Positions 35,979-44,863 of a stretch of DNA of 64,000 nt are shown here, in pieces; the stretch's first letter is position 1, and every line of letters starts with the position of its first letter. This stretch comes from Oxalobacteraceae bacterium OTU3CINTB1 (lineage in GTDB: Bacteria > Pseudomonadota > Gammaproteobacteria > Burkholderiales > Burkholderiaceae_D). The position numbers were made by a program, and so were the translations under genes. The stretch lies in contig CP099652.1 in assembly GCA_024123955.1 (NCBI GenBank), positions 6,324,001-6,388,000 of the forward strand, in the 5' to 3' direction. The notes below the pieces were generated by a model. The model was given only the letters and a program-made list of their open reading frames with translations, was not told the origin of the DNA and ran no database searches.

Positions 35979-37711
35979 TGCGACATTTTGCCCTGGATGA
36001 AGCTGATCACATCGGCCACCGGCACGGCGGTCGCTTCGGTGTCGCGGCGGCCCTGGTATTCCAGGTTGCCTTCCTTCAGGCCACGGTCGCCGATCACCAC
36101 GCGGTGCGGCACGCCGATCAGCTCCCAGTCCGCGAACATGCCGCCCGGACGCAGGCCACGGTCGTCGAGGATGACGTCGATGCCGGCCGCCTGCGCGTCC
36201 GCGTACAGCTTCTCGGCCGCTTCCTTGACCGCCTCGCTGCGATCCATGCCCATCGGGCACAGCACCAGTTCGAACGGCGCCAGCGACGTCGGCCAGATGA
36301 TGCCTTTGTCGTCGAAGTTCTGCTCGATGGCGGCGCCCAGGATACGCGTGATGCCGATACCGTAGCAACCCATCTGCAGCGGCGCCGGCTTGCCGTTCTC
36401 GTCGAGGAAGGTGGCCTTCATCGCTTCCGAGTACGCGGTGCCGAGCTGGAACACGTGGCCCACTTCGATGCCGCGCTCGATCGCCAGCACGCCCTTGCCG
36501 TCCGGCGAGGCGTCGCCTTCGACGACGTTGCGCAGGTCGGCGACGATGGCAGGTTCCGCCACGTCGCGGCCCCAGTTGGCGCCGGTGTAGTGGAAGCCGG
36601 CGTCGTTGGCGCCGCAGACGAAATCGGCCATGTTGGCGACGGTGCGGTCGGCCACCACGGTGACCGGGGCCTTGGTGCCGATCGGACCCAAATAGCCGGG
36701 CACGCAGCCGTACACTTCCAGGATTTCCGCCTCGGTCGAGAAGCGGTGCGCGGCCAGGCCGGCCACTTTGCCCATCTTGACTTCGTTCAGTTCATGGTCG
36801 CCGCGCAGCAGCAACATGAAATACTGTTTAGCCACTTTGCCGTCTTTTTCGGTCTCGACGGTCAGCGCCAAGGTTTTGACGGTCTGCGCCAGCGGCAGCT
36901 TGAGCTGCTCGGCGACCAGCTCGCACTTGGTGGCGTCCGGCGTGGCGACCTTGGTCAGCGCCTGGACGGCGGCTGGACGGGTGGCGTTCAGCGGCAACGC
37001 TTCGGCCGCTTCCATGTTGGCCGCGTAGTCGGAGGTCGGGCAGTAGACGACCGCGTCCTCGCCGGTGCTGGCGATGACGTGGAATTCGTGCGAACCGGTG
37101 CCGCCGATGGCGCCGTTGTCGGCCGCCACGGCGCGGAACTTCAGGCCGAAGCGGTTGAAAATGCGCACATAGGCGTCATACATGATCTGGTACGACGCTT
37201 GCATGCCGGCCAGGTCGCGGTCGAACGAGTACGCATCCTTCATCGTAAATTCGCGGCCGCGCATCAGGCCGAAGCGCGGGCGGCGCTCGTCGCGGAACTT
37301 GGTCTGAATGTGGTAAAAATTCAACGGAAGTTGACGGTACGATTTAATTTCCGAGCGGACGACGTCGGTGATGACTTCCTCGGCGGTTGGCTGGAAGGCG
37401 AATTCGCGGCCGTGGCGATCCTTGATGCGCAGCAACTCTGCACCCATCTTGTCCCAGCGGCCGGTTTCCTGCCACAGCTCGGCCGGCTGGATCAGCGGCA
37501 TCAGCAGCTCAATGGCGGCGGACTTGTTCATCTCTTCGCGTACGATCGCTTCGACTTTGCGGATGACGCGCAGGCCCATCGGCATGTACGTGTAGATGCC
37601 CGAGCCCAGGCGCTTGATCATGCCGGCGCGCATCATTAACTGGTGACTGACGATCTCGGCGTCGGAAGGCGCTTCTTTAAGCGTGGAAATAAAAAATCGT
37701 GAGGCGCGCAT
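35975..37711 (-). CDS. proS: Prolyl-tRNA synthetase
   Basis: 578 residues, the bacterial class II form with an inserted editing domain. Motif 2 lies in [18 protein letters not shown] (R near 140 and 152), the YbaK-like editing insert covers about 230-400, motif 3 is [16 protein letters not shown], and the anticodon-binding domain ends [11 protein letters not shown]. It charges tRNA(Pro). It is divergent from rppH across 202 bp; a TATAAC element at the proS side is a possible -10. Confidence 0.97.
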   Translation of the reverse strand: MRASRFFISTLKEAPSDAEIVSHQLMMRAGMIKRLGSGIYTYMPMGLRVIRKVEAIVREEMNKSAAIELLMPLIQPAELWQETGRWDKMGAELLRIKDRHGREFAFQPTAEEVITDVVRSEIKSYRQLPLNFYHIQTKFRDERRPRFGLMRGREFTMKDAYSFDRDLAGMQASYQIMYDAYVRIFNRFGLKFRAVAADNGAIGGTGSHEFHVIASTGEDAVVYCPTSDYAANMEAAEALPLNATRPAAVQALTKVATPDATKCELVAEQLKLPLAQTVKTLALTVETEKDGKVAKQYFMLLLRGDHELNEVKMGKVAGLAAHRFSTEAEILEVYGCVPGYLGPIGTKAPVTVVADRTVANMADFVCGANDAGFHYTGANWGRDVAEPAIVADLRNVVEGDASPDGKGVLAIERGIEVGHVFQLGTAYSEAMKATFLDENGKPAPLQMGCYGIGITRILGAAIEQNFDDKGIIWPTSLAPFELVLCPMGMDRSEAVKEAAEKLYADAQAAGIDVILDDRGLRPGGMFADWELIGVPHRVVIGDRGLKEGNLEYQGRRDTEATAVPVADVISFIQGKMSQ

Positions 37712-37913
37712 ACGGTGAATTCTTTTTAAAAAGAGAGAGTTATAATCAACCTAATTTTAAAGGATTAGCTGGCTGATGCGTCCATACTTTATACAAATGC
37801 GTTCAATAGATGGCCCTTCGACCGTTTTCGTACCCCGAAAACCCAGCCGAGGCGTCTTTTTATGGGCAAAAATATAAGCAGGGAGCTCAGTCGCAGAAAG
37901 TTTGAGGTGCAAT

Positions 37914-38561
37914 ATGCTCGATCGGGAGGGGTTTCGGCCCAACGTCGGCATCATCCTGCTCAACGCGCAGAACGAGGTGTGGTGGGGCAAACGGGTGCGC
38001 GAGCATTCGTGGCAGTTTCCGCAAGGCGGCATCAAATATGGAGAAACGCCTGAGCAGGCGATGTACCGGGAGTTGGAGGAAGAGATCGGCCTGCGGGCCG
38101 AGCACGTAAAAATCGTCGGCCGCACCCGCGACTGGCTGCGCTATGAGGTGCCGGATCATTTCATCAAGCGGGAAATCCGCGGCCATTACCGTGGCCAGAA
38201 GCAGATTTGGTTCCTGCTGCGCATGTGCGCGCGCGACAACGACGTCAACCTGCGCCTGACGGACCATCCGGAATTCGACGCCTGGCGCTGGCACGAGTAT
38301 TGGGTGCCGCTGGACGTGGTGATCGAGTTCAAGCGCGACGTCTACCAGCGCGCGCTGCAGGAGCTGTCGCGTTTCCTGACGTGGCCGGCCAACGGCCACG
38401 ACCGGCGCCAGCACGGCTCGCGCTACCTGCGCCAGGCGCACGCGCCGCGTCCGAACCCGGAACCACCGGGCTCGGCCTGCGCGCCGACCGAGGCGGCATC
38501 CACGGCCACCGTGGCCACCGTCGCGGCGGGGCCGGCCGAGCCGGTCAAAAGCGGCAGCTGA
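37914..38561 (+). CDS. rppH: RNA pyrophosphohydrolase RppH
   Basis: 215 residues from [17 protein letters not shown], with GAGGTG at good spacing. The Nudix box is [20 protein letters not shown] followed by IGL. RppH removes pyrophosphate from 5'-triphosphate mRNA ends to start decay. The core is about 160 residues. The remaining 55 are an Ala/Pro/Thr-rich tail absent from E. coli RppH and likely disordered. A terminator follows. Confidence 0.93.
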   Translation: MLDREGFRPNVGIILLNAQNEVWWGKRVREHSWQFPQGGIKYGETPEQAMYRELEEEIGLRAEHVKIVGRTRDWLRYEVPDHFIKREIRGHYRGQKQIWFLLRMCARDNDVNLRLTDHPEFDAWRWHEYWVPLDVVIEFKRDVYQRALQELSRFLTWPANGHDRRQHGSRYLRQAHAPRPNPEPPGSACAPTEAASTATVATVAAGPAEPVKSGS

Positions 38562-38612
38562 GCGGTTAGCAAGGCGTCAACAAGAACAGCAACAAGGACT
38601 GCAACAAAAAAC

Positions 38613-38644
38613 GCGGGACAGGCACACTGTCCCGCTTTTTTTTC
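38613..38644 (+). terminator. Intrinsic terminator of rppH
   Basis: GCGGGACAG, a 5-base loop, CTGTCCCGC and then T8 on the plus strand. Confidence 0.92.
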
Positions 38645-38664
38645 GCCGGAGGTACAATGGCGGC

Positions 38665-39093
38665 ATGTTCAATCCATCATCCGACGACGTCCGCCGCTTC
38701 TTCTGCGAGGCCTACCGCAAGCAGCGGGCCAACGAAATCCTCACCCCGCTCGAAGCGATGGCGGCCGACTGGGCGCGCCACCATCCCGAATACCATGATG
38801 TGCTGGCCGACGTCGACGCGGCGCTGGCGCGCGATTACTCGGTCGAAGGCGCGCAAGCCAATCCCTTCCTGCATTTGTCGATGCACCTGTCGATCGACGA
38901 GCAGATCTCGATCGACCAGCCGCGCGGCATCCGCGACGCCGCCACCGCCCTCACCCTCAAGCTCGATTCCGCGCACGAAGCGCAGCACGAAATCATGGAA
39001 TGCCTGGGCGAGATGATCTGGAACGCCCAGCGCACCGGCACGCCTCCCGACGGCGACGCCTACATCGAAGCCATCAAGCGCCGTATCAAATAA
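38665..39093 (+). CDS. DUF1841 family protein
   Basis: 142 residues, starting MFNPSSDDVRRFFCEAYRK and containing the family hallmark NPFLHLSMHLSIDEQISIDQ with clustered His and acidic residues, then AQHEIMECLGEMIWNAQR. DUF1841 is widespread in beta- and gammaproteobacteria; its function is unknown. The His/Asp/Glu pattern could bind a metal (inference). It is transcribed alone after the rppH terminator. Confidence 0.88.
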   Translation: MFNPSSDDVRRFFCEAYRKQRANEILTPLEAMAADWARHHPEYHDVLADVDAALARDYSVEGAQANPFLHLSMHLSIDEQISIDQPRGIRDAATALTLKLDSAHEAQHEIMECLGEMIWNAQRTGTPPDGDAYIEAIKRRIK

Positions 39094-39099
39094 AGCAAC

Positions 39100-39200
39100 T
39101 CCGGGGTCAGGTCCACCATTTCTACACAAACCCAACTGTAGGGCGGCAATTCGCTCGTCAATTGTCCAGCTCGTGTAGAAATGGTGGACCTGACCCCGGA
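39100..39200. repeat. 101-bp element with perfect 28-bp terminal inverted repeats
   Basis: The left arm 39100-39127 begins TCCGGGGTCAGGTCCACCAT and the right arm 39173-39200 is its exact reverse complement. The centre (39128-39172) is unique AT-richer DNA. It begins 7 bp after the DUF1841 stop. The GGGGTCAGGTC end is similar to the GGGGTCAAGTC arm of the repeat at 5.5 kb. It has no coding capacity, so it is a non-autonomous, MITE/REP-like element. Confidence 0.85.
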
Positions 39201-39202
39201 TG

Positions 39203-39239
39203 AAAAAAAGCCACGCATCAGCGTGGCTTCTTCTTTTTT
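39203..39239. terminator. Bidirectional terminator between DUF1841 and mqo
   Basis: GCCACGC / GCGTGGC with a 4-base loop is flanked by A7 on one side and TTCTTCTTTTTT on the other, so it can end transcripts from both the DUF1841 gene and mqo. Confidence 0.88.
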
Positions 39240-39249
39240 GTGGCTTGCT

Positions 39250-40857
39250 TTATTTGGCTGCGGCCTCTGCGGGTGCGGCGGCGACTGCCGGCTCATCCAG
39301 CGTGAACGCCTTCAGGCCCAGAATATCGCTGCTGTAGTGGCGGATCTTGTTCGCCAGGACAGGATCGCCGTTCAGCTTGTGACCGTAGGACGGCACCATG
39401 GCCTTCATTTTCGCGTCCCATTCCGGCGTGGCCAGCTTGGCCTTGAACGCGGTCTGCAACACTTTGATCATGATCGGCGGCGCGGTCGAGGCGCCTGGCG
39501 AGGCGCCCAGCAACGCGACGATGCTGCCGTCGGCCGAACCGACCACTTCCGTACCGAACTGCAGCAGGCCGCCTTTTTCCGGGTCGTCCTTGACGATCTG
39601 CACGCGCTGGCCGGCGTTTTGCAAGGTCCAGTCTTCCAGCTTGGCGGTCGGCAGGTATTCTTTCAGCGCGGCCAGACGGTCTTCAGGCGAATTCATCACT
39701 TGGCCGACCAGGTACTTGGTCAGTGGGATGTTGTCGTAGCCGGCTTGCAGCATCGGGCGGACGTTGCCGCTGTCGATCGAGGCCGGCAGGTCGATCCACG
39801 AACCGTTTTTCAGGAACTTGGTCGAGAACGTGGCGAACGGGCCGAACAGCAACGCTTTCTTGCCGTCGATGATGCGGGTATCCAGGTGCGGCACCGACAT
39901 CGGCGGCGAGCCGACCGACGCCTTGCCGTACACCTTGGCGGCGTGCTGGTCGATCAGCGCCTGGTTGGTGGTGACCAGCCATTGGCCGCCGACCGGCACG
40001 CCGCCGTAGCCCTTGGCTTCCGGGATGCCCGATTTTTCCAGCAGCGGCAGCGAACCGCCGCCGGCGCCGATGAACACGAACTTGGCGCGCACGGTCTTGA
40101 CGGAGTCGTCGGCCAGGTTCTTGACGGTGACGTTCCAGTTGCCGTCGGTGCCGCGCTTGATGTCTTCGACCTGGTGGCGCAGGTTCAAGGTGGTGCCGTG
40201 GCTGTCGGTCAGGTGCTTGACCAGCGCGCGGGTCAGGTTGCCGAAGTTGACGTCGGTGCCGATTTCCATGCGGGTGGCGGCCACTTTCTGGCCCTTGTCG
40301 CGGCCGGTCATGATCAGCGGCGCCCATTGCTGGATGACGGCCGGATCTTCCGAGTACAGCATGCCCTTGAACAGGTTTTCCTTCTGCAGCGCGGCGTAGC
40401 GCTTGCGCAGGAAGTTGATGTTGTCGTCGCCCCAGACAAAGGCCATGTGCGGCACGTTGTTGATGAAGGTTTGCGGCGCGCCGATGTACTTGTTCTTGAC
40501 CTGGTAGGCCCAGAATTGCTTGGAAATCTCGAACTGCTCGTTGATTTCGACCGCTTTCTTGGTTTCGATGTGGCCGTCGGCCGCTTCCGGCGTGTAATTC
40601 AGTTCGGCAAAGGCCGAGTGGCCGGTGCCGGCGTTGTTCATCGCGTCCGAGCTCTCGGCGGCGACCGAATCCATGCGCTCGTAGATGGCCATGGTCAGGC
40701 TCGGGTCCATTTCCTTGAGCATGGCGCCCAGGGTGGCGCTCATGGTGCCGGCGCCGACGAGCAGCACGTCGACCGGTTTGTCGTCCGACGGCGCGGGCGA
40801 TTTGCTACATGCCGCCAGGATCAGGCACGACATCAAAATTAATAATGACTTACGCAT
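39250..40857 (-). CDS. mqo: Malate:quinone oxidoreductase with lipoprotein signal
   Basis: 535 residues from MRKSLLILMSCLILAACSKS; a GGAG lies just before, and an in-frame ATG four codons earlier is less likely. FAD-binding VLLVGAGTMSATLGAML follows the N-terminus, with SSDAMNNAGTGHSAFAELNY and GASPGASTAPPIM near residue 435, all typical of Mqo. It oxidises malate to oxaloacetate and reduces quinone. Unusually, the N-terminus is a signal peptide with lipobox LAAC (Cys17), implying a lipid-anchored exported form rather than the usual cytoplasmic peripheral enzyme. Confidence 0.92.
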   Translation of the reverse strand: MRKSLLILMSCLILAACSKSPAPSDDKPVDVLLVGAGTMSATLGAMLKEMDPSLTMAIYERMDSVAAESSDAMNNAGTGHSAFAELNYTPEAADGHIETKKAVEINEQFEISKQFWAYQVKNKYIGAPQTFINNVPHMAFVWGDDNINFLRKRYAALQKENLFKGMLYSEDPAVIQQWAPLIMTGRDKGQKVAATRMEIGTDVNFGNLTRALVKHLTDSHGTTLNLRHQVEDIKRGTDGNWNVTVKNLADDSVKTVRAKFVFIGAGGGSLPLLEKSGIPEAKGYGGVPVGGQWLVTTNQALIDQHAAKVYGKASVGSPPMSVPHLDTRIIDGKKALLFGPFATFSTKFLKNGSWIDLPASIDSGNVRPMLQAGYDNIPLTKYLVGQVMNSPEDRLAALKEYLPTAKLEDWTLQNAGQRVQIVKDDPEKGGLLQFGTEVVGSADGSIVALLGASPGASTAPPIMIKVLQTAFKAKLATPEWDAKMKAMVPSYGHKLNGDPVLANKIRHYSSDILGLKAFTLDEPAVAAAPAEAAAK

Positions 40858-41247
40858 ACGTAACTCCATTCATAGGTACCGACTGTATTCGGGACTGGCG
40901 TTGCCGGCCATCCCGCACGCCGATGGCGCCGGGAAGTGGCATTCGAAGGTGGCTGGTCGTCCTTGGCGATGACTGCGCGCGGACGAAGAGGGTGACGGCT
41001 GCCGATGCTTGTTCAATGCCGATTGGCGGCGAAAACCGACAATAGAATTGAACGAGTGTCCATAGATATTATCAAGAAAGAGGATTTTAGCAGCGCAAGG
41101 TTGGCGCCAGATGAGGGATAACACTTAAGGAAAGCGGAAGAAACTACGTAGACGGACACAAAAAAACCGGCGAAAAGATACAAAAAAGCCACGCAATGCG
41201 TGGCTTTTCGCGGCTGGAGGGCGGCGTCGCCGCCTTGGCCAGACGGT
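40858..41247. other. 390-bp intergenic region upstream of mqo
   Basis: No convincing gene. It holds the mqo leader and promoter on the minus strand (AT-rich stretch about 41040-41095) and, at its far end, the terminator of the cytochrome pair. An 84-codon open frame here lacks any family signal or ribosome site and was not called. Confidence 0.6.
41182..41209 (-). terminator. Terminator of the cytochrome c pair
   Basis: AAAAGCCACGCA / TGCGTGGCTTTTTT reads as hairpin plus T6 on the minus strand, about 40 bp after the second cytochrome stop. Confidence 0.88.
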
Positions 41248-41589
41248 CTAGCGGTGCACCGCCAGGCTGCCCGGCAGACTGTGGAAATACGCCGCCAGGT
41301 CCTTGATGTCCTGATTCGTCAGCGGCTTGACCTGGCCGGTCATGATGGCGTTGTTGCGGCCGTTGGCGCCGTCGCCCCGCTTGTAGGCGGTCAGCGCGTG
41401 CTGGATGTAATCCTTGTGCTGGCCGGCCAGCTTTGGATAGCTGGGGTCGATCGGGGAGTTGTAATCCTTGCCATGGCAGGTGAAGCAACTGTATTTGTCG
41501 GCCACGGCCTTGCCGGCGGCGACATTGCCGCCAGCGACGGCGGAGAACGACAGGGCGGAGCAGAACACTGCGGCGATCAGTTTTTTCAT
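41248..41589 (-). CDS. Small class I cytochrome c (downstream member)
   Basis: 113 residues from MKKLIAAVFCSALSFSAVAG, a signal peptide. The haem site is CFTCHGKDYNS near residue 35, YPKLAGQHKDYIQHALTAYK follows, and the distal Met is probably in NNAIMTGQVKPLTNQD. It resembles one half of a di-haem cytochrome c4. It lies 11 bp after a sister gene. It is a likely periplasmic electron carrier to a terminal oxidase; the partner is not in the window. Confidence 0.9.
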   Translation of the reverse strand: MKKLIAAVFCSALSFSAVAGGNVAAGKAVADKYSCFTCHGKDYNSPIDPSYPKLAGQHKDYIQHALTAYKRGDGANGRNNAIMTGQVKPLTNQDIKDLAAYFHSLPGSLAVHR

Positions 41590-41600
41590 AGTGGCGGTCC

Positions 41601-41945
41601 TCATTTCGCGGCGGTGCGCGTCTGCTGCGCGTAGAACGCGGCGACATCGGCGATATCCTGGTCCGACAGGCTGGCGGCGATGCCCTTCATGGATGGATGC
41701 TTGCGATCGCCCTTCTTATAGGCCTGCAGCGCGTTTTCAATATACTTGGCCGACTGTCCGCCGATCATCGGCACCTGAAACACTTCCGGGAAGGTGGCTT
41801 TGTAACCCGGAATTCCATGACAACCGATACACATTTCAACCTTGGCCTTGGCGTTCTGGGCGTTGCCCACGATTTCCGCCGCGGCGGCGACCTGGACGGT
41901 CTGGGCGAGGCCTGCGAGCACGAGAAGTGCGGTGATTTTTTTCAT
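41601..41945 (-). CDS. Small class I cytochrome c (upstream member)
   Basis: 114 residues. The signal peptide MKKITALLVLAGLAQTVQVA is followed by CIGCHGIPGYKATFP (haem), VPMIGGQSAKYIENALQAYKK and HPSMKGIAASLSDQDIADV, where the Met is the likely axial ligand. It has the same fold as its neighbour, so the pair may be a cytochrome c4 split into two genes, or a duplication. Confidence 0.9.
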   Translation of the reverse strand: MKKITALLVLAGLAQTVQVAAAAEIVGNAQNAKAKVEMCIGCHGIPGYKATFPEVFQVPMIGGQSAKYIENALQAYKKGDRKHPSMKGIAASLSDQDIADVAAFYAQQTRTAAK

Positions 41946-42163
41946 GGTGTTTGCAAGGTAAGTAATCGGATACTACCGCGGATGCAAAACTTGACTTTTG
42001 CACTATTAGGCTGCGATTCTAACTCAAGAAATTTTTCTAAGCTACACAGAATCATTGCCGGAACAACACAGTGCCGAGGCCGCCTGTCGGGGTGATACCG
42101 GGCCACAACATCGGCCAATCTCCCCTATACTCGACAAATCCCTTTTTCACCGAGACATCACGC

Positions 42164-43018
42164 ATGCAAGCCACCCAACGCTTTGAGGGTTCCGACCAGT
42201 ACGTCGCGACCAATGACCTGAAACTGGCCGTGAATGCGGCCTTGACGCTGCAACGCCCGCTGCTGATCAAGGGCGAGCCGGGCACCGGCAAGACCATGCT
42301 GGCCGAGGAAGTGGCCGCCGCCCTGAACATGCCGCTGATGCAATGGCATATCAAGTCCACCACCAAGGCGCAACAAGGGTTGTATGAATACGACGCGGTG
42401 TCGCGTTTGCGCGACTCCCAGCTGGGCGACGAGCGTGTGCGCGACATCCAGAACTACATCGTCAAGGGGGTGCTGTGGCAGGCTTTCACGGCCCCCGAGC
42501 CGGTGGTGCTGCTGATCGACGAAATCGACAAGGCCGACATCGAGTTCCCGAACGACCTGCTGCGCGAGCTCGACCGGATGGAGTTCTACGTGTATGAGAC
42601 GCGCGAAATGGTGCGGGCGGTGCACCGGCCGCTGGTGATCATCACCTCCAATAATGAGAAGGAGCTGCCCGACGCCTTCCTGCGCCGCTGCTTCTTCCAC
42701 TATATTAAATTCCCGGACCGCGACACGATGGAGCAGATCGTCGCCGTGCACTACCCGAATTTGAAGAAGGATTTGCTGGCACAGGCGCTGCAAAGCTTCT
42801 ACGAGGTGCGCGACGTGCCGGGCCTGAAGAAAAAGCCGTCGACGTCGGAGTTCCTCGACTGGCTCAAGCTGCTGATGGCCGAGGACATCCCGGCCGAGGC
42901 GCTGCGCAGCCAGGACGCCAAGGCCATCGTGCCGCCGCTGCACGGCGCGCTGCTCAAGAACGAGCAGGACGTGCACCTGTTCGAGCGCCTGGTGTTCATG
43001 TCGAGGACCAACCGCTGA
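42164..43018 (+). CDS. MoxR-family AAA ATPase
   Basis: 284 residues from MQATQRFEGSDQYVATN. Walker A is GEPGTGKT (residues 37-44), Walker B VVLLIDEIDKAD, sensor ITSNNEKELPDAFLRRC. MoxR ATPases are chaperones that work with von Willebrand factor A proteins to mature or insert metal centres. The VWA partner lies two genes downstream. It is divergent from the cytochrome pair and shares a TGATG overlap with the next gene. Confidence 0.92.
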   Translation: MQATQRFEGSDQYVATNDLKLAVNAALTLQRPLLIKGEPGTGKTMLAEEVAAALNMPLMQWHIKSTTKAQQGLYEYDAVSRLRDSQLGDERVRDIQNYIVKGVLWQAFTAPEPVVLLIDEIDKADIEFPNDLLRELDRMEFYVYETREMVRAVHRPLVIITSNNEKELPDAFLRRCFFHYIKFPDRDTMEQIVAVHYPNLKKDLLAQALQSFYEVRDVPGLKKKPSTSEFLDWLKLLMAEDIPAEALRSQDAKAIVPPLHGALLKNEQDVHLFERLVFMSRTNR

Positions 43019-43611
43019 TGAAGGCGCCCTCCCCGATCATCCTGGAATTGAACGGCGTGCGCCTCGAGCCGCTCGGGCCGCAGCACGCCGAGGGCCTGCT
43101 GGCCGCCGCGCAGGACGGCGAGCTGTGGACCTTGCGCGTCACCTCCGTGCCGGCGCCGAACGAAGTGGACGCCTACATCGACAAGGCGCTGGAGATGCGC
43201 CCCACCCGGCTGGCGTTTGCCGTCATCGACACCGTCAGCGGCGCCGTCATCGGCTCGACCAGTTATCACGACATCGTCCCGGGCATCGGCCGCATGGAGA
43301 TCGGCTACACCTGGTACGCCAAGAGCCGCCAGCGCAGCCACGTCAACTCCACCTGCAAGCTGCTGCTGATGACGCACGCGTTCGAAAAACTGGGCGCGGC
43401 GCTGGTCGGCCTGCGCACCGATAACTTCAACCACGCCTCGCAGGCGGCGATCGAGCGCCTGGGCGCGCGCAAGGACGGCGTGCTGCGCCACCACGCGGTG
43501 CGGCGCGACGGCACTGTGCGCGACACGGTCATGTACAGCATCACGGCCGGCGAATGGCCCGAGATCAAGGCGCAGCTGCGCTACCGGCTGGAACGGCACG
43601 GGAAGGCCTGA
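43018..43611 (+). CDS. GNAT N-acetyltransferase (RimJ/RimL type)
   Basis: 197 residues. LELNGVRLEPLGPQHAEGLL starts the GNAT fold; IGRMEIGYTWYAKSRQRSHV and TDNFNHASQAAIERLGARKDG are the acetyl-CoA-binding and substrate regions of RimJ/L-like proteins. The gene sits between the MoxR and VWA genes with a TGATG overlap on one side and 1 bp on the other, so it is part of that operon. Its target is unknown. Confidence 0.9.
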   Translation: MKAPSPIILELNGVRLEPLGPQHAEGLLAAAQDGELWTLRVTSVPAPNEVDAYIDKALEMRPTRLAFAVIDTVSGAVIGSTSYHDIVPGIGRMEIGYTWYAKSRQRSHVNSTCKLLLMTHAFEKLGAALVGLRTDNFNHASQAAIERLGARKDGVLRHHAVRRDGTVRDTVMYSITAGEWPEIKAQLRYRLERHGKA

Positions 43612-43612
43612 A

Positions 43613-44782
43613 ATGCTGATCGATTTCTTCTTCACCCTCAAGGACGCCAAAATCCCGGTCACGATCAAGGAGTTCCTGACCTTGCTCGAAGCGATGCAAA
43701 AGAACGTCATCGACGCCTCGCTCGACGACTTCTATTACCTGTCGCGCCTCACGCTGGTGAAGGACGAGGCGCACTTCGACAAGTTCGACCGCGCCTTCGG
43801 CATGTACTTCAAGGGCGTCAACGACGTCTTCGAGACCAACAGCGCGATTCCGCTGGACTGGCTGCTGCAACGCATGAAGCGTGAGCTGAGCGCCGAGCAG
43901 AGGGCCGAGCTGGAAAAATTCGGCTACGACAAACTCATGGACCGCCTGCAGGAACTGCTCAAGGAGCAGAAGGAGCGCCACGAGGGCGGCAGCAAATGGA
44001 TAGGCACGGGCGGCACCTCGCCCTTCGGCAACGGCGGCACCAATCCGGAAGGGGTGCGCATCGGCGGCAAGGGCGGCAACCGCACGGCGGTCAAGGTGTG
44101 GGAGGCACGCGCCTACAAGGACTACGACGGCGACAAGGAAATCGGCACGCGCAACATTAAGGTCGCGCTGCGGCGCCTGCGCAAGTTCGCGCGCCAGGGA
44201 GCGGAGGACGAGTTGGCGCTCGACGCCACCATCCGCGCCACGGCCAGCAATGCCGGCTACCTGGACATCAAGATGCAGCCCGAGCGCAAGAACAATATCA
44301 AGGTGCTGATGCTGTTCGACGTGGGCGGGACCATGGACGACCATATCGAGCGCACCGAGGAATTATTCTCGGCGTCGAAGACGGAGTTCAAGAACATGGA
44401 GTTCTTCTACTTCCACAACTGCGTTTATGACTATATGTGGAAGAACAACCGGCGGCGGCACTCGGAGCGTTTTCCGACGTGGGACATCCTGCGCAAGTAC
44501 CCGGCCGATACCAAGCTGATTTTTGTCGGCGACGCGACCATGAGCCCCTACGAGGTGCTGCAGCCGGGGGGCTCGGTCGAATATAACAATGCGGAAGCGG
44601 GCAGCGAGTGGCTGGCGCGCTTCACGAACGCGTTTCCGAAGTTCGTCTGGCTCAATCCCGAGCCGGAAGGGATTTGGCAGTACCGGCAATCGGTCAGCAT
44701 CATCCGCCAGTTGATGAACAACCGGATGTTCCCGCTGACGATGGATGGGCTGGAGCGGGCCATGCGGACCTTGAGCAAATGA
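43613..44782 (+). CDS. VWA-domain protein of the MoxR operon (CoxE-like)
   Basis: 389 residues. An N-terminal helical part ([20 protein letters not shown]), a Gly-rich linker (about 125-150: [13 protein letters not shown]), then the VWA domain from about 220 with [20 protein letters not shown]. The MIDAS motif reads DVGGT instead of DxSxS, so metal binding may be altered. The end is [20 protein letters not shown]. It is probably the substrate adaptor of the MoxR ATPase. Confidence 0.88.
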   Translation: MLIDFFFTLKDAKIPVTIKEFLTLLEAMQKNVIDASLDDFYYLSRLTLVKDEAHFDKFDRAFGMYFKGVNDVFETNSAIPLDWLLQRMKRELSAEQRAELEKFGYDKLMDRLQELLKEQKERHEGGSKWIGTGGTSPFGNGGTNPEGVRIGGKGGNRTAVKVWEARAYKDYDGDKEIGTRNIKVALRRLRKFARQGAEDELALDATIRATASNAGYLDIKMQPERKNNIKVLMLFDVGGTMDDHIERTEELFSASKTEFKNMEFFYFHNCVYDYMWKNNRRRHSERFPTWDILRKYPADTKLIFVGDATMSPYEVLQPGGSVEYNNAEAGSEWLARFTNAFPKFVWLNPEPEGIWQYRQSVSIIRQLMNNRMFPLTMDGLERAMRTLSK

Positions 44783-44783
44783 G

Positions 44784-44860
44784 ACGTAGCGCGATCAGGC
44801 GGAACGCGGTAATCCGTCATGTATGCGCCGTCGACAAAGTCTGGCGGATCAAGCGCTGCG
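44784..44860. repeat. Degenerate copy of the TAGGGCGGATTA repeat
   Basis: GTAGCGCGATCAGGCGGAAC, then GGTAATCCGTCATG, then GGCGGATCAAGCGCTGCG resemble both arms of the 21.4-kb repeat with many substitutions. It fills the gap between the VWA gene and kdpE. Confidence 0.55.
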
Positions 44861-44863
44861 ACA

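Noticed and set aside
37712..37913. T-box or leader riboswitch before proS
   Set aside because: No T-box sequence or specifier structure is seen, and T-boxes are not expected in this group. The region fits a plain divergent promoter.
40870..41124. 84-codon frame upstream of mqo
   Set aside because: No ribosome site, no family signal and mixed composition; treated as the mqo leader region.
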